This document shows, one piece after another, positions 36,670-45,262 of a DNA stretch of 64,000 nt. A program made the translations under genes and the position numbers. The notes under the pieces are model-generated. The model did not search any database and was not told the DNA's origin. It saw nothing but the letters and a program-made list of their open reading frames with translations. Source of the stretch: Cytobacillus oceanisediminis (GTDB lineage Bacteria; Bacillota; Bacilli; Bacillales; Cytobacillaceae). Positions within the stretch are counted from its first letter, which is position 1. Every line of letters begins with the position of its first letter. Location of the stretch: positions 79,391 to 143,390 of the forward strand of contig NZ_VLKI01000011.1 in the NCBI RefSeq assembly GCF_007830235.1, in the 5' to 3' direction.

Positions 36670-37446
36670 TTACTGAACTGTATAGCCTCCATCAATGACT
36701 GCCGCTTGGCCCGTAATCCCTCTTGCTGCTTCCCCTGCAAGGAAAATCGCATAGTCGGCAATTTCTTCAACGGTTAAAAGCCTTTTTTGCGGCACTAATG
36801 GATAAATGACTTCTTCAAGCGCTTTTTCAAGCGGTACATTTCTCGTTTTAGCAAGGTCATTCAGCTGGTTTCTTACTAGCGGAGTATCTACATAGCCCGG
36901 ACAAATCGCATTAACAGTAATGCCGTCTTCGGCTGCCTCTAGTGCAGCGACTTTCGTAAGGCCAATTACTCCATGCTTCGCGCTGTTATAAGCAGCCTTT
37001 CCTGCAAATCCTACCAATCCGTTGATGGAAGCCATATTGATGATTCTTCCGGATTTTTGTTTTTTCATAACAGGCATGGCATGCTTAATTGCTACGAATG
37101 GAGCCGTCAGCATGACCTTGATGAGAAACTCAAACTTTTCAGTTGGAAAATCCTCAATAAATGAAACATGTTGCAGTCCCGCGTTATTGATCAGGACATC
37201 CAGCGTGCCGAAATGGCTGACTGTTTCCTGGATCACCTCTTGTATTTCCTTTTCAGAAGTAACATCGCACTTTAGGCCAATGGCTTCGTACCCTTCACTC
37301 TTCAGAGCCTCTGCTGCTTTTTTGACGGCGTCCTCCTGGATATCTGTTAAAACAATTTTAGACCCATTTTCAGCAAACCTTTTTCCAATTTCATAGCCAA
37401 TCCCCTGGGCTGCACCTGTTATAAAAACTATTTTATTCTGTACCAT
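36670..37446 (-). CDS. 3-hydroxybutyrate dehydrogenase (SDR family)
   Basis: 258 residues. Cofactor loop TGAAQGIGYEIG (about residues 10-21), NNAGLQHV, catalytic Ser in NMASINGLVG, YNSAKHG with the Tyr/Lys pair, and the family end GQAAVIDGGYTVQ. QHVSFIEDFP and the late lid segment resemble 3-hydroxybutyrate dehydrogenases (B. subtilis YxjF type), which oxidise D-3-hydroxybutyrate to acetoacetate with NAD. It is cotranscribed with the upstream GntP-family permease, which fits uptake and use of a ketone body. GAAAGGAG precedes ATG 37446. Confidence 0.8.
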   Translation of the reverse strand: MVQNKIVFITGAAQGIGYEIGKRFAENGSKIVLTDIQEDAVKKAAEALKSEGYEAIGLKCDVTSEKEIQEVIQETVSHFGTLDVLINNAGLQHVSFIEDFPTEKFEFLIKVMLTAPFVAIKHAMPVMKKQKSGRIINMASINGLVGFAGKAAYNSAKHGVIGLTKVAALEAAEDGITVNAICPGYVDTPLVRNQLNDLAKTRNVPLEKALEEVIYPLVPQKRLLTVEEIADYAIFLAGEAARGITGQAAVIDGGYTVQ

Positions 37447-37502
37447 GTATATCTCCTTTCAAAAACAAAGCTGGGGCCCGCTTGGATGAGCCCCTGCCTA
37501 AC

Positions 37503-38822
37503 TTAGATTCCAAGTCCAAGAGAGAACAAGACAATAGCTAATGCAAGCCCTATTAGCGGAACAATAACCGTAACAGCTGCTACAGCTCCATATGCAGCCT
37601 GATGGGTTTCGCCGCAGATCGCCCTGACAGTGGTAACGACATAGCCATTATGCGGCAGCGAGTCCAGGGCACCTGATGAAATGGCTACTGTTCTGTGGAG
37701 GGCTTCCGCATTGACCCCCATATCCATATAATGCGGGGCCAATATTGGCAATGCGATTGCCTGGCCCCCTGAAGCCGAACCAGTCATACCGGCAATTACA
37801 CTGACAGCAATGGCACCGCCAATCAGCGGGCTGCCAGGAATGCTTGTCATCATATCTACTGCTGTTGCAAAAGCAGGCACTGCCTTGGCAACTCCTCCAA
37901 ATCCTACCACAGCAGCGGTATTACCGATAGCGATTAGTGCGCCTAGCGTTCCATCAGACACAGCATTCCAGAAGTTCGTAAAGCACTTGCGGTTTAACAA
38001 ATAAGTAGCAATGACACCACCCAATAATGCAAGGATAAGTGCAGATTGTTTAAGAGAATCATGGAATACAAAAGAAATAATCAATACGACGATTAATGGC
38101 ACGACACCCATGAATGGATGCGGCAGCTCTTTATTTTCAGTAACAGGGTCCTGCTTGCGTGATTCGAAGGTTTCTCCTTTGTTCACAGCCTTCGTGATCA
38201 TGCGCTTTAACCACCAATAACCGAATATCATCATAAACACAGCTACGATTAAACTAACTTCCCATCCAGCATATGGAGTTGTTCCAAGATATTCAATCGG
38301 AATCCAGTTTTGGATCTCCGGTGACCCCGCAGATGTCATGGTGAAAGTTACGGAACCAAAGGCGAGCGCTGCAGGGATAAACCTTCTAGGAAGATTAGCC
38401 TGCTTAAATAAACTCAATGCCATTGGATATACGGAAAAAGCAACTACGAACAAGCTGACGCCTCCGTAAGTTAAGATCGCACAGGAAGCGACAATGGCAA
38501 GTACCGCGTATTTCATGCCCAGCTTATCAACCACCATTTTGGATACACTGTCAGCCGCTCCGCTATCCTCCATTACTTTCCCAAAAATTGCCCCCAATAG
38601 GAACATTAAGTACCATGAAGTGACGAAACCTGAAAAACCGGACATATAATTCCCGACCAGATTAGCCTCTCCTTCACCAGCCAGCTGCGGAAACAGCGGC
38701 ATACCGCTAAAAACAGCTACAAACAGTGCGGACAATGGCCCTACTACCAAAAGATTCATCCCCCGCATGGTTAAGAAAATCAGCAGGGCGAGCCCGCCTA
38801 TTAAACCGATCATACTAAGCAT
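37503..38822 (-). CDS. GntP-family permease, likely hydroxybutyrate/short organic acid
   Basis: 439 residues from ATG 38822 with AAAGGGGG upstream; the open frame beyond runs into repeat A4. About 12 membrane helices; GMTGSASGGQAIALPILAPHYM and SGALDSLPHNGYVVTT are GntP/CitM-type signatures (YxjC group). Linked to the 3-hydroxybutyrate dehydrogenase gene 56 bp downstream, so import of 3-hydroxybutyrate is the likely role. Transcribed from the sigma-54 promoter at 39184. Confidence 0.8.
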   Translation of the reverse strand: MLSMIGLIGGLALLIFLTMRGMNLLVVGPLSALFVAVFSGMPLFPQLAGEGEANLVGNYMSGFSGFVTSWYLMFLLGAIFGKVMEDSGAADSVSKMVVDKLGMKYAVLAIVASCAILTYGGVSLFVVAFSVYPMALSLFKQANLPRRFIPAALAFGSVTFTMTSAGSPEIQNWIPIEYLGTTPYAGWEVSLIVAVFMMIFGYWWLKRMITKAVNKGETFESRKQDPVTENKELPHPFMGVVPLIVVLIISFVFHDSLKQSALILALLGGVIATYLLNRKCFTNFWNAVSDGTLGALIAIGNTAAVVGFGGVAKAVPAFATAVDMMTSIPGSPLIGGAIAVSVIAGMTGSASGGQAIALPILAPHYMDMGVNAEALHRTVAISSGALDSLPHNGYVVTTVRAICGETHQAAYGAVAAVTVIVPLIGLALAIVLFSLGLGI

Positions 38823-38841
38823 TGCATTTCCCCCTTTATTT

Positions 38842-39080
38842 TCGGCTGAGTTAAAGATTATTGTTGATTTTAGCACCCTGTTGATTGGAGTGGTTGGCGC
38901 GACTCCTCGAAAATGCATTCGCATTTCCTTCGTGCGGTGAAGATGCTGGTTCAATGTCCTGCGGGAGGAGCGTGTCAAAGGGAGACCCCCCAGACGCGGA
39001 TGCGCCGAGGAGGCTCCCGGACCGCCCGCGGAAAGGGAGCGCCTGGAGCGAAAATCAACAGGCCAATTTAACAGAGCCTT
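38842..39080 (+). repeat. Family A repeat, copy A4, in the leader of the sigma-54 operon
   Basis: 239 bp, ends GGCTGAGTTAA/TTAACAGAGCCTT. Contains TTGATTGGAGTGGTTGGCG, the AATGCATTCGCATT hairpin, GGGAGACCCCCCAGACG and GCTCCCGGACCGCCCGCGG. It lies between the cre site and the permease start, so it would be transcribed as antisense-oriented leader RNA. Confidence 0.9.
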
Positions 39081-39118
39081 ATTTTTAAATAGAAAAAACT
39101 AATTGGCACCCTCCCTTT

Positions 39119-39132
39119 TGTAACCGTTTGCA
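39119..39132. promoter_or_regulatory. CcpA-binding cre site
   Basis: TGTAACCGTTTGCA fits the consensus TGTAANCGNTNNCA at every fixed position. It lies about 40-55 bases downstream of the expected sigma-54 start, a position where bound CcpA would block elongation. Confidence 0.8.
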
Positions 39133-39183
39133 AAAATAAGCTGAACGTCGTTTAACGAAAGTGGCTTATTTGCTAATTAATGT

Positions 39184-39199
39184 TGCAAGAACCATGCCA
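39184..39199 (-). promoter_or_regulatory. Sigma-54 (SigL) -24/-12 promoter of the permease-dehydrogenase operon
   Basis: On the minus strand TTGGCATG-GTTC-TTGCA matches TGGCACG-N4-TTGCW with one difference (T for C). The GG and GC dinucleotides are in correct spacing. A matching activator gene follows upstream at 39410. Confidence 0.85.
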
Positions 39200-39250
39200 A
39201 AATGAATTACTTTATAGAAAGGGGGATAATGAATAATTTATGAATCTTTT

Positions 39251-39266
39251 TTCCGGAATTCTGGAA
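39251..39266. promoter_or_regulatory. Candidate enhancer site for the sigma-54 activator
   Basis: TTCCGGAATTCTGGAA is a 16-bp near-perfect palindrome about 52-67 bp upstream of the -24 element. Its half-site recurs as GGAATGGGTTCC in the loop of the next terminator. Binding is inferred. Confidence 0.4.
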
Positions 39267-39355
39267 TGAGTAAATGGCAAGTCCGCCAATATACTAGACG
39301 AGTTTTCAGATAATTATGTCTACACCTTGATTTTTTAAAAATAAAATTACTAGAA

Positions 39356-39406
39356 TGAAAATAGTCCAGAAATTTGGAATGGGTTCCGGATTTCTGGACT
39401 ATTTAA
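39356..39406 (-). terminator. Terminator of the sigma-54 activator gene
   Basis: AATAGTCCAGAAAT and ATTTCTGGACTATT form a 14-bp perfect stem with a 17-base loop, followed on the minus strand by TTCATT. Confidence 0.8.
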
Positions 39407-39409
39407 ATC

Positions 39410-40771
39410 TTAATCAATTCCATATTTTTTTAGCTTTTCATACATGGAAGATTTGCTGATTCCAAGGGCTTTCGCCGCTTCAAGGCGATCATTGTTAAAC
39501 TTGCTTAAACTCTGGGTTAGGATCCGCTTTTCTGTTTCTTCCATAATATCCTTCAGTTTCTTTTTGCCAACAGGGTAAACAGCCGATTCTTTCATGTAAT
39601 CTGGCAATGATTCCGCAGAGATGGTTTCATTGCTGGTTAAATGCACAGATGCTTCTATGACATTTTCCAGCTCTCTGATATTCCCCGGCCAGCTGTACTG
39701 GTGAAATTTTTCGATTACATTATCAGTAATCGCACTAATCCTCTTGCCTGACTTTTTGGTGATTTTCTTTATAAAATAATCGATCAGGATAGTCAGATCT
39801 TCCAGCCTATCACGTAATGAAGGAACCATAAACGGAACGACATTGATCCGATAAAATAAATCTTCCCTGAAACGCTTCTCTTCCATCATTTTTTCGAGCG
39901 GCCGGTTGGTTGCCGCAATAATTCTGACATCCACATTAACAGGTGCAGTCGAACCAACGCTTTCGATTTCACCCTCCTGGAGAGCGCGCAAAAGCTTTAC
40001 TTGCATATTAAGGGGCATATCGCCGATTTCATCCAAAAATAATGTGCCTCCATCGGCGAGCTGGAACTTTCCTTTTTTGCCGCCTTTTTTCGCACCTGTA
40101 AAAGCTCCTTCCTCATATCCAAACAGCTCTGATTCCAGCAGATGCTCCGGAATGGCTCCGCAGTTTATTTTTACGAACGGCTGATGGCTTCTGTTGCTGA
40201 GCTGGTGAATGCTATGGGCAAACAGTTCTTTTCCAGTCCCGCTTTCCCCGCGAATCAGAACGGAAATATCGCTTGCTGCTACCATTTTTACTTTTTCCTT
40301 TAGGCTTTGGATTTGTTTCGAGCTGCCTAAAATATCGTCGAGGCTGTATTTAACGCTTCGGTCAATGTCCTGGATGTAGCTTTGGATTTTTGTCAGCATG
40401 CTCTTCACATGGCTGTTCATTTGCATCCATTCCTTTGTATCCCTGAAGAACACGGTCCCAAATGCCCCTATCACTTCCCCGTCCGTAACGATGGGTATGC
40501 GATTTGCAATCATATAATTACCTTTAATATATTGCAGGTCGGCAATTTCTTCCTTTCCAGTTGCCGCAACAATGTGCATCCGCGAATTTTCAATAACCTG
40601 AGCGACATGCATTCCCAGGACCTGCTCCCTCTCAGCCTCCAGAAAATCGCAGTAATTTTTATTTATATAAATAATTTTCCCATCTTTATCAACAACCACC
40701 AGCCACCCGAAAGCGTTTTCAACTATGGTTTCAACAATTTCAATTGGCAAATCAAATAATGCACTTTTCAT
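39410..40771 (-). CDS. Sigma-54-dependent transcriptional activator (PAS-AAA+-Fis HTH)
   Basis: 453 residues. An N-terminal PAS domain (about residues 10-110) contains VVVDKDGKIIYINKNYCDFL. The AAA+ domain (about 145-375) contains Walker A GESGTGKE, the sigma-54 contact loop GAFTGAKKGG, Walker B GTLFLDEIGD and the arginine finger region. A C-terminal Fis-type HTH (EAAKALGISKSSMYEKLKKYG) ends the protein. It should open the -24/-12 promoter just downstream for the permease-dehydrogenase operon. The inducer sensed by PAS is unknown. Good ribosome site before ATG 40771. Confidence 0.9.
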   Translation of the reverse strand: MKSALFDLPIEIVETIVENAFGWLVVVDKDGKIIYINKNYCDFLEAEREQVLGMHVAQVIENSRMHIVAATGKEEIADLQYIKGNYMIANRIPIVTDGEVIGAFGTVFFRDTKEWMQMNSHVKSMLTKIQSYIQDIDRSVKYSLDDILGSSKQIQSLKEKVKMVAASDISVLIRGESGTGKELFAHSIHQLSNRSHQPFVKINCGAIPEHLLESELFGYEEGAFTGAKKGGKKGKFQLADGGTLFLDEIGDMPLNMQVKLLRALQEGEIESVGSTAPVNVDVRIIAATNRPLEKMMEEKRFREDLFYRINVVPFMVPSLRDRLEDLTILIDYFIKKITKKSGKRISAITDNVIEKFHQYSWPGNIRELENVIEASVHLTSNETISAESLPDYMKESAVYPVGKKKLKDIMEETEKRILTQSLSKFNNDRLEAAKALGISKSSMYEKLKKYGID

Positions 40772-40903
40772 TTTATCTCCTCTTTTAAGGCAAGCTCAAT
40801 TTTACTTTTTATTTTATCATATTTTTCTGACAACAAATTCAGCAATCAAGGTATTCTTCCCGGTTTTATTGCCCATACCATTATTAATCGGAAGCTTGGG
40901 GAG

Positions 40904-41263
40904 GTGTTTCGAATAAAAGGCATTTTTTTTATCAACCCGCATTGGCAGTCGGGAAATTTATCAAAAGAGGAAAGTGCTCAGTTACAAAAACAGACTTTGG
41001 AGGCTTACATTGAAGAGCACAATATTCTCACGATAAAACTAAATCAATGGCAGCTGAATGACTATTACACGATTCCGCATGCCCTCCTTTATGACTTAAA
41101 GCAACATAGAGCGGATCTGGATATTCTGCTTCTTTATTCAGAAGAGGTGCTGGAAGACTTTATTGACTGCTATCCAGCCAGATGGCTTATATTAAAAAGC
41201 TTTTTCAATGAAGTTGTGTTTGCAGACAAGCAAAAGGAAGAATATTTGGAAGGCGCCGGCTAA
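40904..41263 (+). CDS. Small protein of unknown function, resolvase-like N-terminus
   Basis: Up to 119 residues. KGIFFINPHWQSGNLSKEESAQLQKQTL and the later DIKLNQ/LDILLLYSEEVLEDF pattern resemble a Rossmann-like or resolvase N-terminal fold, but I do not recognise the family. GTG 40904 is part of the strong GGGGAGGTG site itself; the next codon at normal distance is ATA (40913). The position just before yttB might match B. subtilis ytvB; this is a weak suggestion. Ends before repeat D2. Confidence 0.55.
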   Translation: MFRIKGIFFINPHWQSGNLSKEESAQLQKQTLEAYIEEHNILTIKLNQWQLNDYYTIPHALLYDLKQHRADLDILLLYSEEVLEDFIDCYPARWLILKSFFNEVVFADKQKEEYLEGAG

Positions 41264-41300
41264 GACTGCGGGTCATGTCTTGGCCGATAAATCCGGTGGA

Positions 41301-41394
41301 TTCGTTGATAAAATTGGATTTTCGTTGATATATCTAAAATTTCGTTGATATATTCATTTTTTCGTTGATATCTGGCTTAATTTCGTTGATAAAC
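41301..41394. repeat. Family D short-period array, second locus: five copies of TTCGTTGATA
   Basis: Copies start at 41301, 41321, 41341, 41361 and 41382 (period 20-21 bp). The core is the same as at 2164, with different filler. It lies between a plus-strand gene and the terminator shared with yttB. Confidence 0.85.
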
Positions 41395-41405
41395 CTTATA
41401 AACAG

Positions 41406-41438
41406 AAAAACCTGCAGCCGCAATCTGCAGGTTTTTTT
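41406..41438. terminator. Bidirectional terminator before yttB end
   Basis: AAAAACCTGCAG-CCGCAAT-CTGCAGGTTTTTTT. Confidence 0.9.
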
Positions 41439-42618
41439 ATGAAGCATGTGCCAATTCCTTGGACTCTTTCAATTTCCGGTCATATACCAGGGTTGTCATA
41501 ATAGCAAAAACATATAATACCATCAAAACAGCAAATAGTATTGAGATTCCATAAAGGTCAACCAAAATACCGCCCAATAAAGGTCCAATCATACGGCCGC
41601 CTGTCGCGGTGCTGTTAACAATACCCTGGTAAAACCCTTCCCGCCCTTTTGGCGCGAGTTGATTGGCAATCGTCGGCACTGCCGGCCAGATAAGCATTTC
41701 GCCTATCGTCAGAATCACCATTGCCACAATAAAAGCAGAAAATTGCTCTGCGCTTGCGGCTGCTGCAAAGGAGCCAATAAAAATGACCATTCCAGCGATC
41801 ATCTGCGACTTCAGTGTTTTGAACCATTTTACCAAACCGCTGATAAAAGGCTGGCCAAGAACAATCAGTGCTCCGTTGATAGACCAAAGCAGGCTGTATT
41901 GCTTTAGAGAAATGTTCATCTCCTGGGTATATGCCGCAATAGTGGATTGCCACTGTACATATCCAACCCAGCATAGTAAATATCCGACACAAAGAATAAG
42001 CAATGCATATAGCTTTGTATGGTTTTTAACAACTCGATTTTCCTGGAGGATCGATGTTTGCTGGCCTGAAATGGTATTAATGCCCTTGTATCCGAATACG
42101 GCTATCAGCAGAAATACTATGTACATGAGTGTATTGGCCAGGAAAATTAGCTGGAACGAATAAGATGCGACAAGCCCGCCGAGAGCTGCACCTATCGCCA
42201 CACCAGCATTTTGGGCCACATAGATGGCATTGAATGCCTTTCGCCCTCCTTCTTTCCAAACCGATCCCGCCATCGCAAACATCGATGGAAAAACGATTCC
42301 CGAACCAAAGCCCACAAATGTCAGAAACACCACATAGGCAGGCCAGCCATGCCAGAAGGTCAGGCCGAGAAGCGCCATTACGGTGATGCCAATACCGAGA
42401 AGAATGGACCGATAGCCGCCTATTTTATCAAAAAGGCTTCCGCCAAACAAATTGCCGACTACACTGGCAGCGGCATTCAGCATAAGGACAAGGCCTGCAA
42501 CAGATAAAGATTTTCCTAAATGCTCATGAATGTAAATGGTATTTAAAGGCCACAAAAAAGAAGAGCCGGTTACATTTACTGCCATCCCAATAATTAAGAG
42601 CCATAAGGTACGCGGCAT
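41437..42618 (-). CDS. yttB: MFS transporter YttB
   Basis: 393 residues with 12 hydrophobic segments. GGSLFDKIGGYRSIL is the loop 2-3 signature of the major facilitator superfamily. The protein belongs to the drug:H+ antiporter-like group, so it probably exports a small molecule; substrate unknown. AAAGGGGCG precedes ATG 42618. Position matches B. subtilis yttB. Confidence 0.8.
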   Translation of the reverse strand: MPRTLWLLIIGMAVNVTGSSFLWPLNTIYIHEHLGKSLSVAGLVLMLNAAASVVGNLFGGSLFDKIGGYRSILLGIGITVMALLGLTFWHGWPAYVVFLTFVGFGSGIVFPSMFAMAGSVWKEGGRKAFNAIYVAQNAGVAIGAALGGLVASYSFQLIFLANTLMYIVFLLIAVFGYKGINTISGQQTSILQENRVVKNHTKLYALLILCVGYLLCWVGYVQWQSTIAAYTQEMNISLKQYSLLWSINGALIVLGQPFISGLVKWFKTLKSQMIAGMVIFIGSFAAAASAEQFSAFIVAMVILTIGEMLIWPAVPTIANQLAPKGREGFYQGIVNSTATGGRMIGPLLGGILVDLYGISILFAVLMVLYVFAIMTTLVYDRKLKESKELAHAS

Positions 42619-42780
42619 GTAAAAACGCCCCTTTAACTAATTTATTTTACTGATGGAGGACATTTGCCTCCGGAAGTATATTTCGAAATCCAAAATAATT
42701 TTAGTTGTTTTTTCCTGCCCTTGCAATAGGTTTTCATTCGATTATTATAGACAGAATAATTTCACTTTTTGATGCATATT

Positions 42781-42812
42781 AAAGCCCCGATACGAATCGC
42801 ATCGGGGCTTTT
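42781..42812 (-). terminator. Terminator of the small basic gene and ytzC
   Basis: AAAGCCCCGAT-ACGAATCGC-ATCGGGGCTTT, 11-bp stem. Confidence 0.9.
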
Positions 42813-42822
42813 CCATGTTTAT

Positions 42823-43002
42823 TTAGGAGGATTGTTCCGGTTCCGGATGGAATTTTGATTTGACTGGCTGGCCGCCAGTGTTTTCATATTTCTTTTTCGA
42901 TTGCTTTACTGCATCAAAATCCTGTCCGAGTTCAAGGTCCTGGCTATTGACCCCGTTTCGTGTTTTTTGTTCAGGATTATTCTGCTTTGAACGTTTTTTC
43001 AA
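42823..43002 (-). CDS. Small hydrophilic protein, possibly spore-associated
   Basis: 59 residues from TTG 43002 with AAGGAG 7 bases upstream; GTG 43011 would overlap that site. Rich in Lys, Gln, Asn and Glu (KKRSKQNNPEQKTRNGV) with no hydrophobic core, so probably unfolded. Composition resembles small acid-soluble spore proteins of minor types, but no family motif is certain. 12 bp downstream of ytzC and probably cotranscribed. Confidence 0.6.
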   Translation of the reverse strand: MKKRSKQNNPEQKTRNGVNSQDLELGQDFDAVKQSKKKYENTGGQPVKSKFHPEPEQSS

Positions 43003-43014
43003 ATCGATCACTCC

Positions 43015-43278
43015 TTAATGAGGAAGTATAATCATCTGATTTTGGAGCTGCTGCAGCTGAAGCCTCATACGGTGAAGCTGTTCCCGCTGCTGGGAATTGG
43101 CGCTATGGGCCATTTGAGTAATATCATTATAAGCAGCTTCCAAAGATTGAAGAGCACTGGAGTAGTCTTCATCATTATAGTGCTCCTGTGTCCGTCCGGC
43201 ATCAAACTGCTCCTGTGCATAGCGGATTGCATCCTCACATTGCTGCAAGAGTGTATCCATCGATTCACGAGTTGCCAT
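43015..43278 (-). CDS. ytzC: DUF2524 family protein YtzC
   Basis: 87 residues from ATG 43278 with AAGGAGGGG upstream. ATRESMDTLLQQCEDAIRYA and NSQQREQLHRMRLQLQQLQN form two long helices. Length and sequence match B. subtilis YtzC. Function unknown. Confidence 0.85.
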   Translation of the reverse strand: MATRESMDTLLQQCEDAIRYAQEQFDAGRTQEHYNDEDYSSALQSLEAAYNDITQMAHSANSQQREQLHRMRLQLQQLQNQMIILPH

Positions 43279-43464
43279 TTTACGTTCCCCTCCTTGAAGA
43301 ATGGGTATAGAAGCATGCATGCTTCATGTATTAGTCTGTTCATTTTTCCGCAATCCTTACTACCCTATTTCCTGCCAATTCCCCTTGGATAAGGCTTTAC
43401 GTTCATGTTAAGATTAATTTTGTCAAAGCTAAATGGGTGCACTTCATCGCCCCGTATTTTTATT

Positions 43465-43633
43465 AAAGGCTTAGTTAAAGCTCATTATTGATTTTGGCAC
43501 TTAGTTGATTTGAGCGAAAGGCGCGAGACTCCAGCGGAAGAAGCATGTCAAAGGGAGACCCCGCAGGCGCAGGGCGCCGAGGAGCGTCGGGCCGCCCACG
43601 GAAATCAACAGGCAAAATTAAAAGAGCTTTTAT
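43465..43633 (+). repeat. Family A repeat, copy A5 (no hairpin insert)
   Basis: 169 bp. Ends AAAGGCTTAGTTAAAGC / TTAAAAGAGCTTTT. The core has GCGCGAGACTCCAGCGGA, GGGAGACCCCGCAGGCGC and GGAAATCAACAGGC, but lacks the TGCATTCGCATT block, so it is an intermediate form between A1 and the long copies. It ends 55 bp upstream of the ytqA start. Nothing else is seen in the 43279-43688 gap. Confidence 0.85.
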
Positions 43634-43688
43634 TAAAAAGTATACTTTCAAACCTTTATATATAAGTTCTCAAAGGGAGGAAACAGGT

Positions 43689-44657
43689 ATGGATCAAACT
43701 AATCCTTTTCCGTTTGCATCTGATAATAAGCGCTACCATACATGGAATTATCATTTACGGAATGAATTTGGCCATAAAGTTTTCAAAGTAGCACTGGACG
43801 GCGGCTTCGATTGCCCTAACCGAGACGGTACTGTTGCACATGGCGGGTGCACATTTTGCAGTGCGGCAGGCTCAGGGGATTTTGCTGGAAACCGTGCAGA
43901 CGATTTGGAAATACAATTTAACGAAATTAAGACAAAAATGCACCATAAATGGAAAGATGGCAAGTATATGGCCTACTTTCAGGCTTTCACAAACACACAT
44001 GCTCCTGTAGAAGTGCTGCGTGAAATGTATGAAAGGGTGCTTGAGCAGGAAGGAGTTGTTGGCCTTTCCATCGCAACGCGCCCTGACTGCCTGCCGGATG
44101 ATGTAGTCGAATACTTGGCCGAGCTTAACCAAAGAACCTACCTTTGGGTAGAGCTGGGATTACAGACTGTTCATGAGCGGACAGGCCTGCTGATCAACCG
44201 CGCACATGACTACCAGTGCTATGTGGAGGGAGTAAACAAACTCCGTAAACATGGGATCCGCGTATGTTCCCATATTATTAATGGCCTTCCGCTTGAAACG
44301 CCTGAAATGATGATGGAAACAGCACGTGAGATTGCAAAGCTTGATGTACAGGGAATTAAGATTCACCTTCTTCATTTATTAAAGGGAACGCCAATGGTCA
44401 AGCAATTTGAAAAAGGAATGCTCGAGTTCCTGTCTCTTGAAGAGTATGTAAACTTAGTATGCGACCAGCTGGAAATTTTACCTCCAAAAATGATTGTGCA
44501 TCGAATTACGGGCGATGGTCCGATTGATTTAATGATCGGGCCGATGTGGAGCGTCAATAAGTGGGAGGTTCTCAATAGCATTGATGCAGAATTGAAGCGC
44601 AGAAACAGCTGGCAAGGGAAATTTTTTAGCCCCAGCCAATTGGAGGCGATATCATGA
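43689..44657 (+). CDS. ytqA: Radical SAM protein YtqA (TIGR01212 family)
   Basis: 322 residues from ATG 43689 with AAGGGAGG upstream; the longer frame from 43545 starts inside repeat A5. The cluster motif FDCPNRDGTVAHGGCTFC has the spaced Cys of this family, and TYLWVELGLQTVHE follows. The reaction is unproven. It is translationally coupled to ytqB (ATGA overlap), which suggests a joint role, perhaps RNA or small-molecule modification. Confidence 0.85.
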   Translation: MDQTNPFPFASDNKRYHTWNYHLRNEFGHKVFKVALDGGFDCPNRDGTVAHGGCTFCSAAGSGDFAGNRADDLEIQFNEIKTKMHHKWKDGKYMAYFQAFTNTHAPVEVLREMYERVLEQEGVVGLSIATRPDCLPDDVVEYLAELNQRTYLWVELGLQTVHERTGLLINRAHDYQCYVEGVNKLRKHGIRVCSHIINGLPLETPEMMMETAREIAKLDVQGIKIHLLHLLKGTPMVKQFEKGMLEFLSLEEYVNLVCDQLEILPPKMIVHRITGDGPIDLMIGPMWSVNKWEVLNSIDAELKRRNSWQGKFFSPSQLEAIS

Positions 44658-45226
44658 AGCTTGAAAGAATTTTACCTTTTGCAAGGCAGCTGCTTGAAAA
44701 AGCAGTGTCCCCCGGAGACATCGTCATTGATGGGACTTTAGGGAACGGGCACGATACGGTTTATCTTGCCAATTTAGTCGGGCCAAACGGAAGGGTTTAC
44801 GGGTTCGATATTCAGGAGGATGCAGTTTTTAATACGAAAGCACGGCTTGCGGAGCATGAGCTGGCTGACCGGGCTACCCTTTTCCACTCCGGACACGAAT
44901 ATATCCTTCAAAATGTCCCGCCTGTCCATCATGGTAAAATAACCGCTGCCATTTTTAATTTAGGCTATTTGCCTGGCGGGGATAAATCAATTGTTACCCG
45001 GCCGCAAACAACGATTTCTGCCATCGACCAGCTATTGGAGCTGATGGCACCTGAAGGAATTATTCTTTTGGTCATTTATCACGGCCATATAGAAGGAGCG
45101 GTTGAACGTGATTACCTGCTCCGTTATGTCAAACATCTGGACCAAAGCCTGGTCCATGTTCTGCAATATCAGTTTATTAATCAAAAGAATAATCCTCCGT
45201 TTATTTTGGCGATTGAAAAACGGTAA
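44654..45226 (+). CDS. ytqB: Class I SAM-dependent methyltransferase YtqB
   Basis: 190 residues. SAM-binding loop IDGTLGNGHDTVYLA and a later AAIFNLGYLPGGDKSI segment, which is the family signature of YtqB. The methyl acceptor is unknown, possibly tRNA. Overlaps ytqA by 4 bp. Ends at a strong terminator. Confidence 0.85.
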   Translation: MKLERILPFARQLLEKAVSPGDIVIDGTLGNGHDTVYLANLVGPNGRVYGFDIQEDAVFNTKARLAEHELADRATLFHSGHEYILQNVPPVHHGKITAAIFNLGYLPGGDKSIVTRPQTTISAIDQLLELMAPEGIILLVIYHGHIEGAVERDYLLRYVKHLDQSLVHVLQYQFINQKNNPPFILAIEKR

Positions 45227-45236
45227 ACAAATGCAA

Positions 45237-45262
45237 AAAGCCTGCGTGAATGCAGGCTTTTA
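45237..45262. terminator. Bidirectional terminator, ytqB and ytpB
   Basis: AAAAGCCTGC-GTGAAT-GCAGGCTTTT between convergent stops. Confidence 0.9.

Noticed and set aside
43545..43688. Longer N-terminus of ytqA
   Set aside because: It is translated repeat A5; ATG 43689 has a strong ribosome site.
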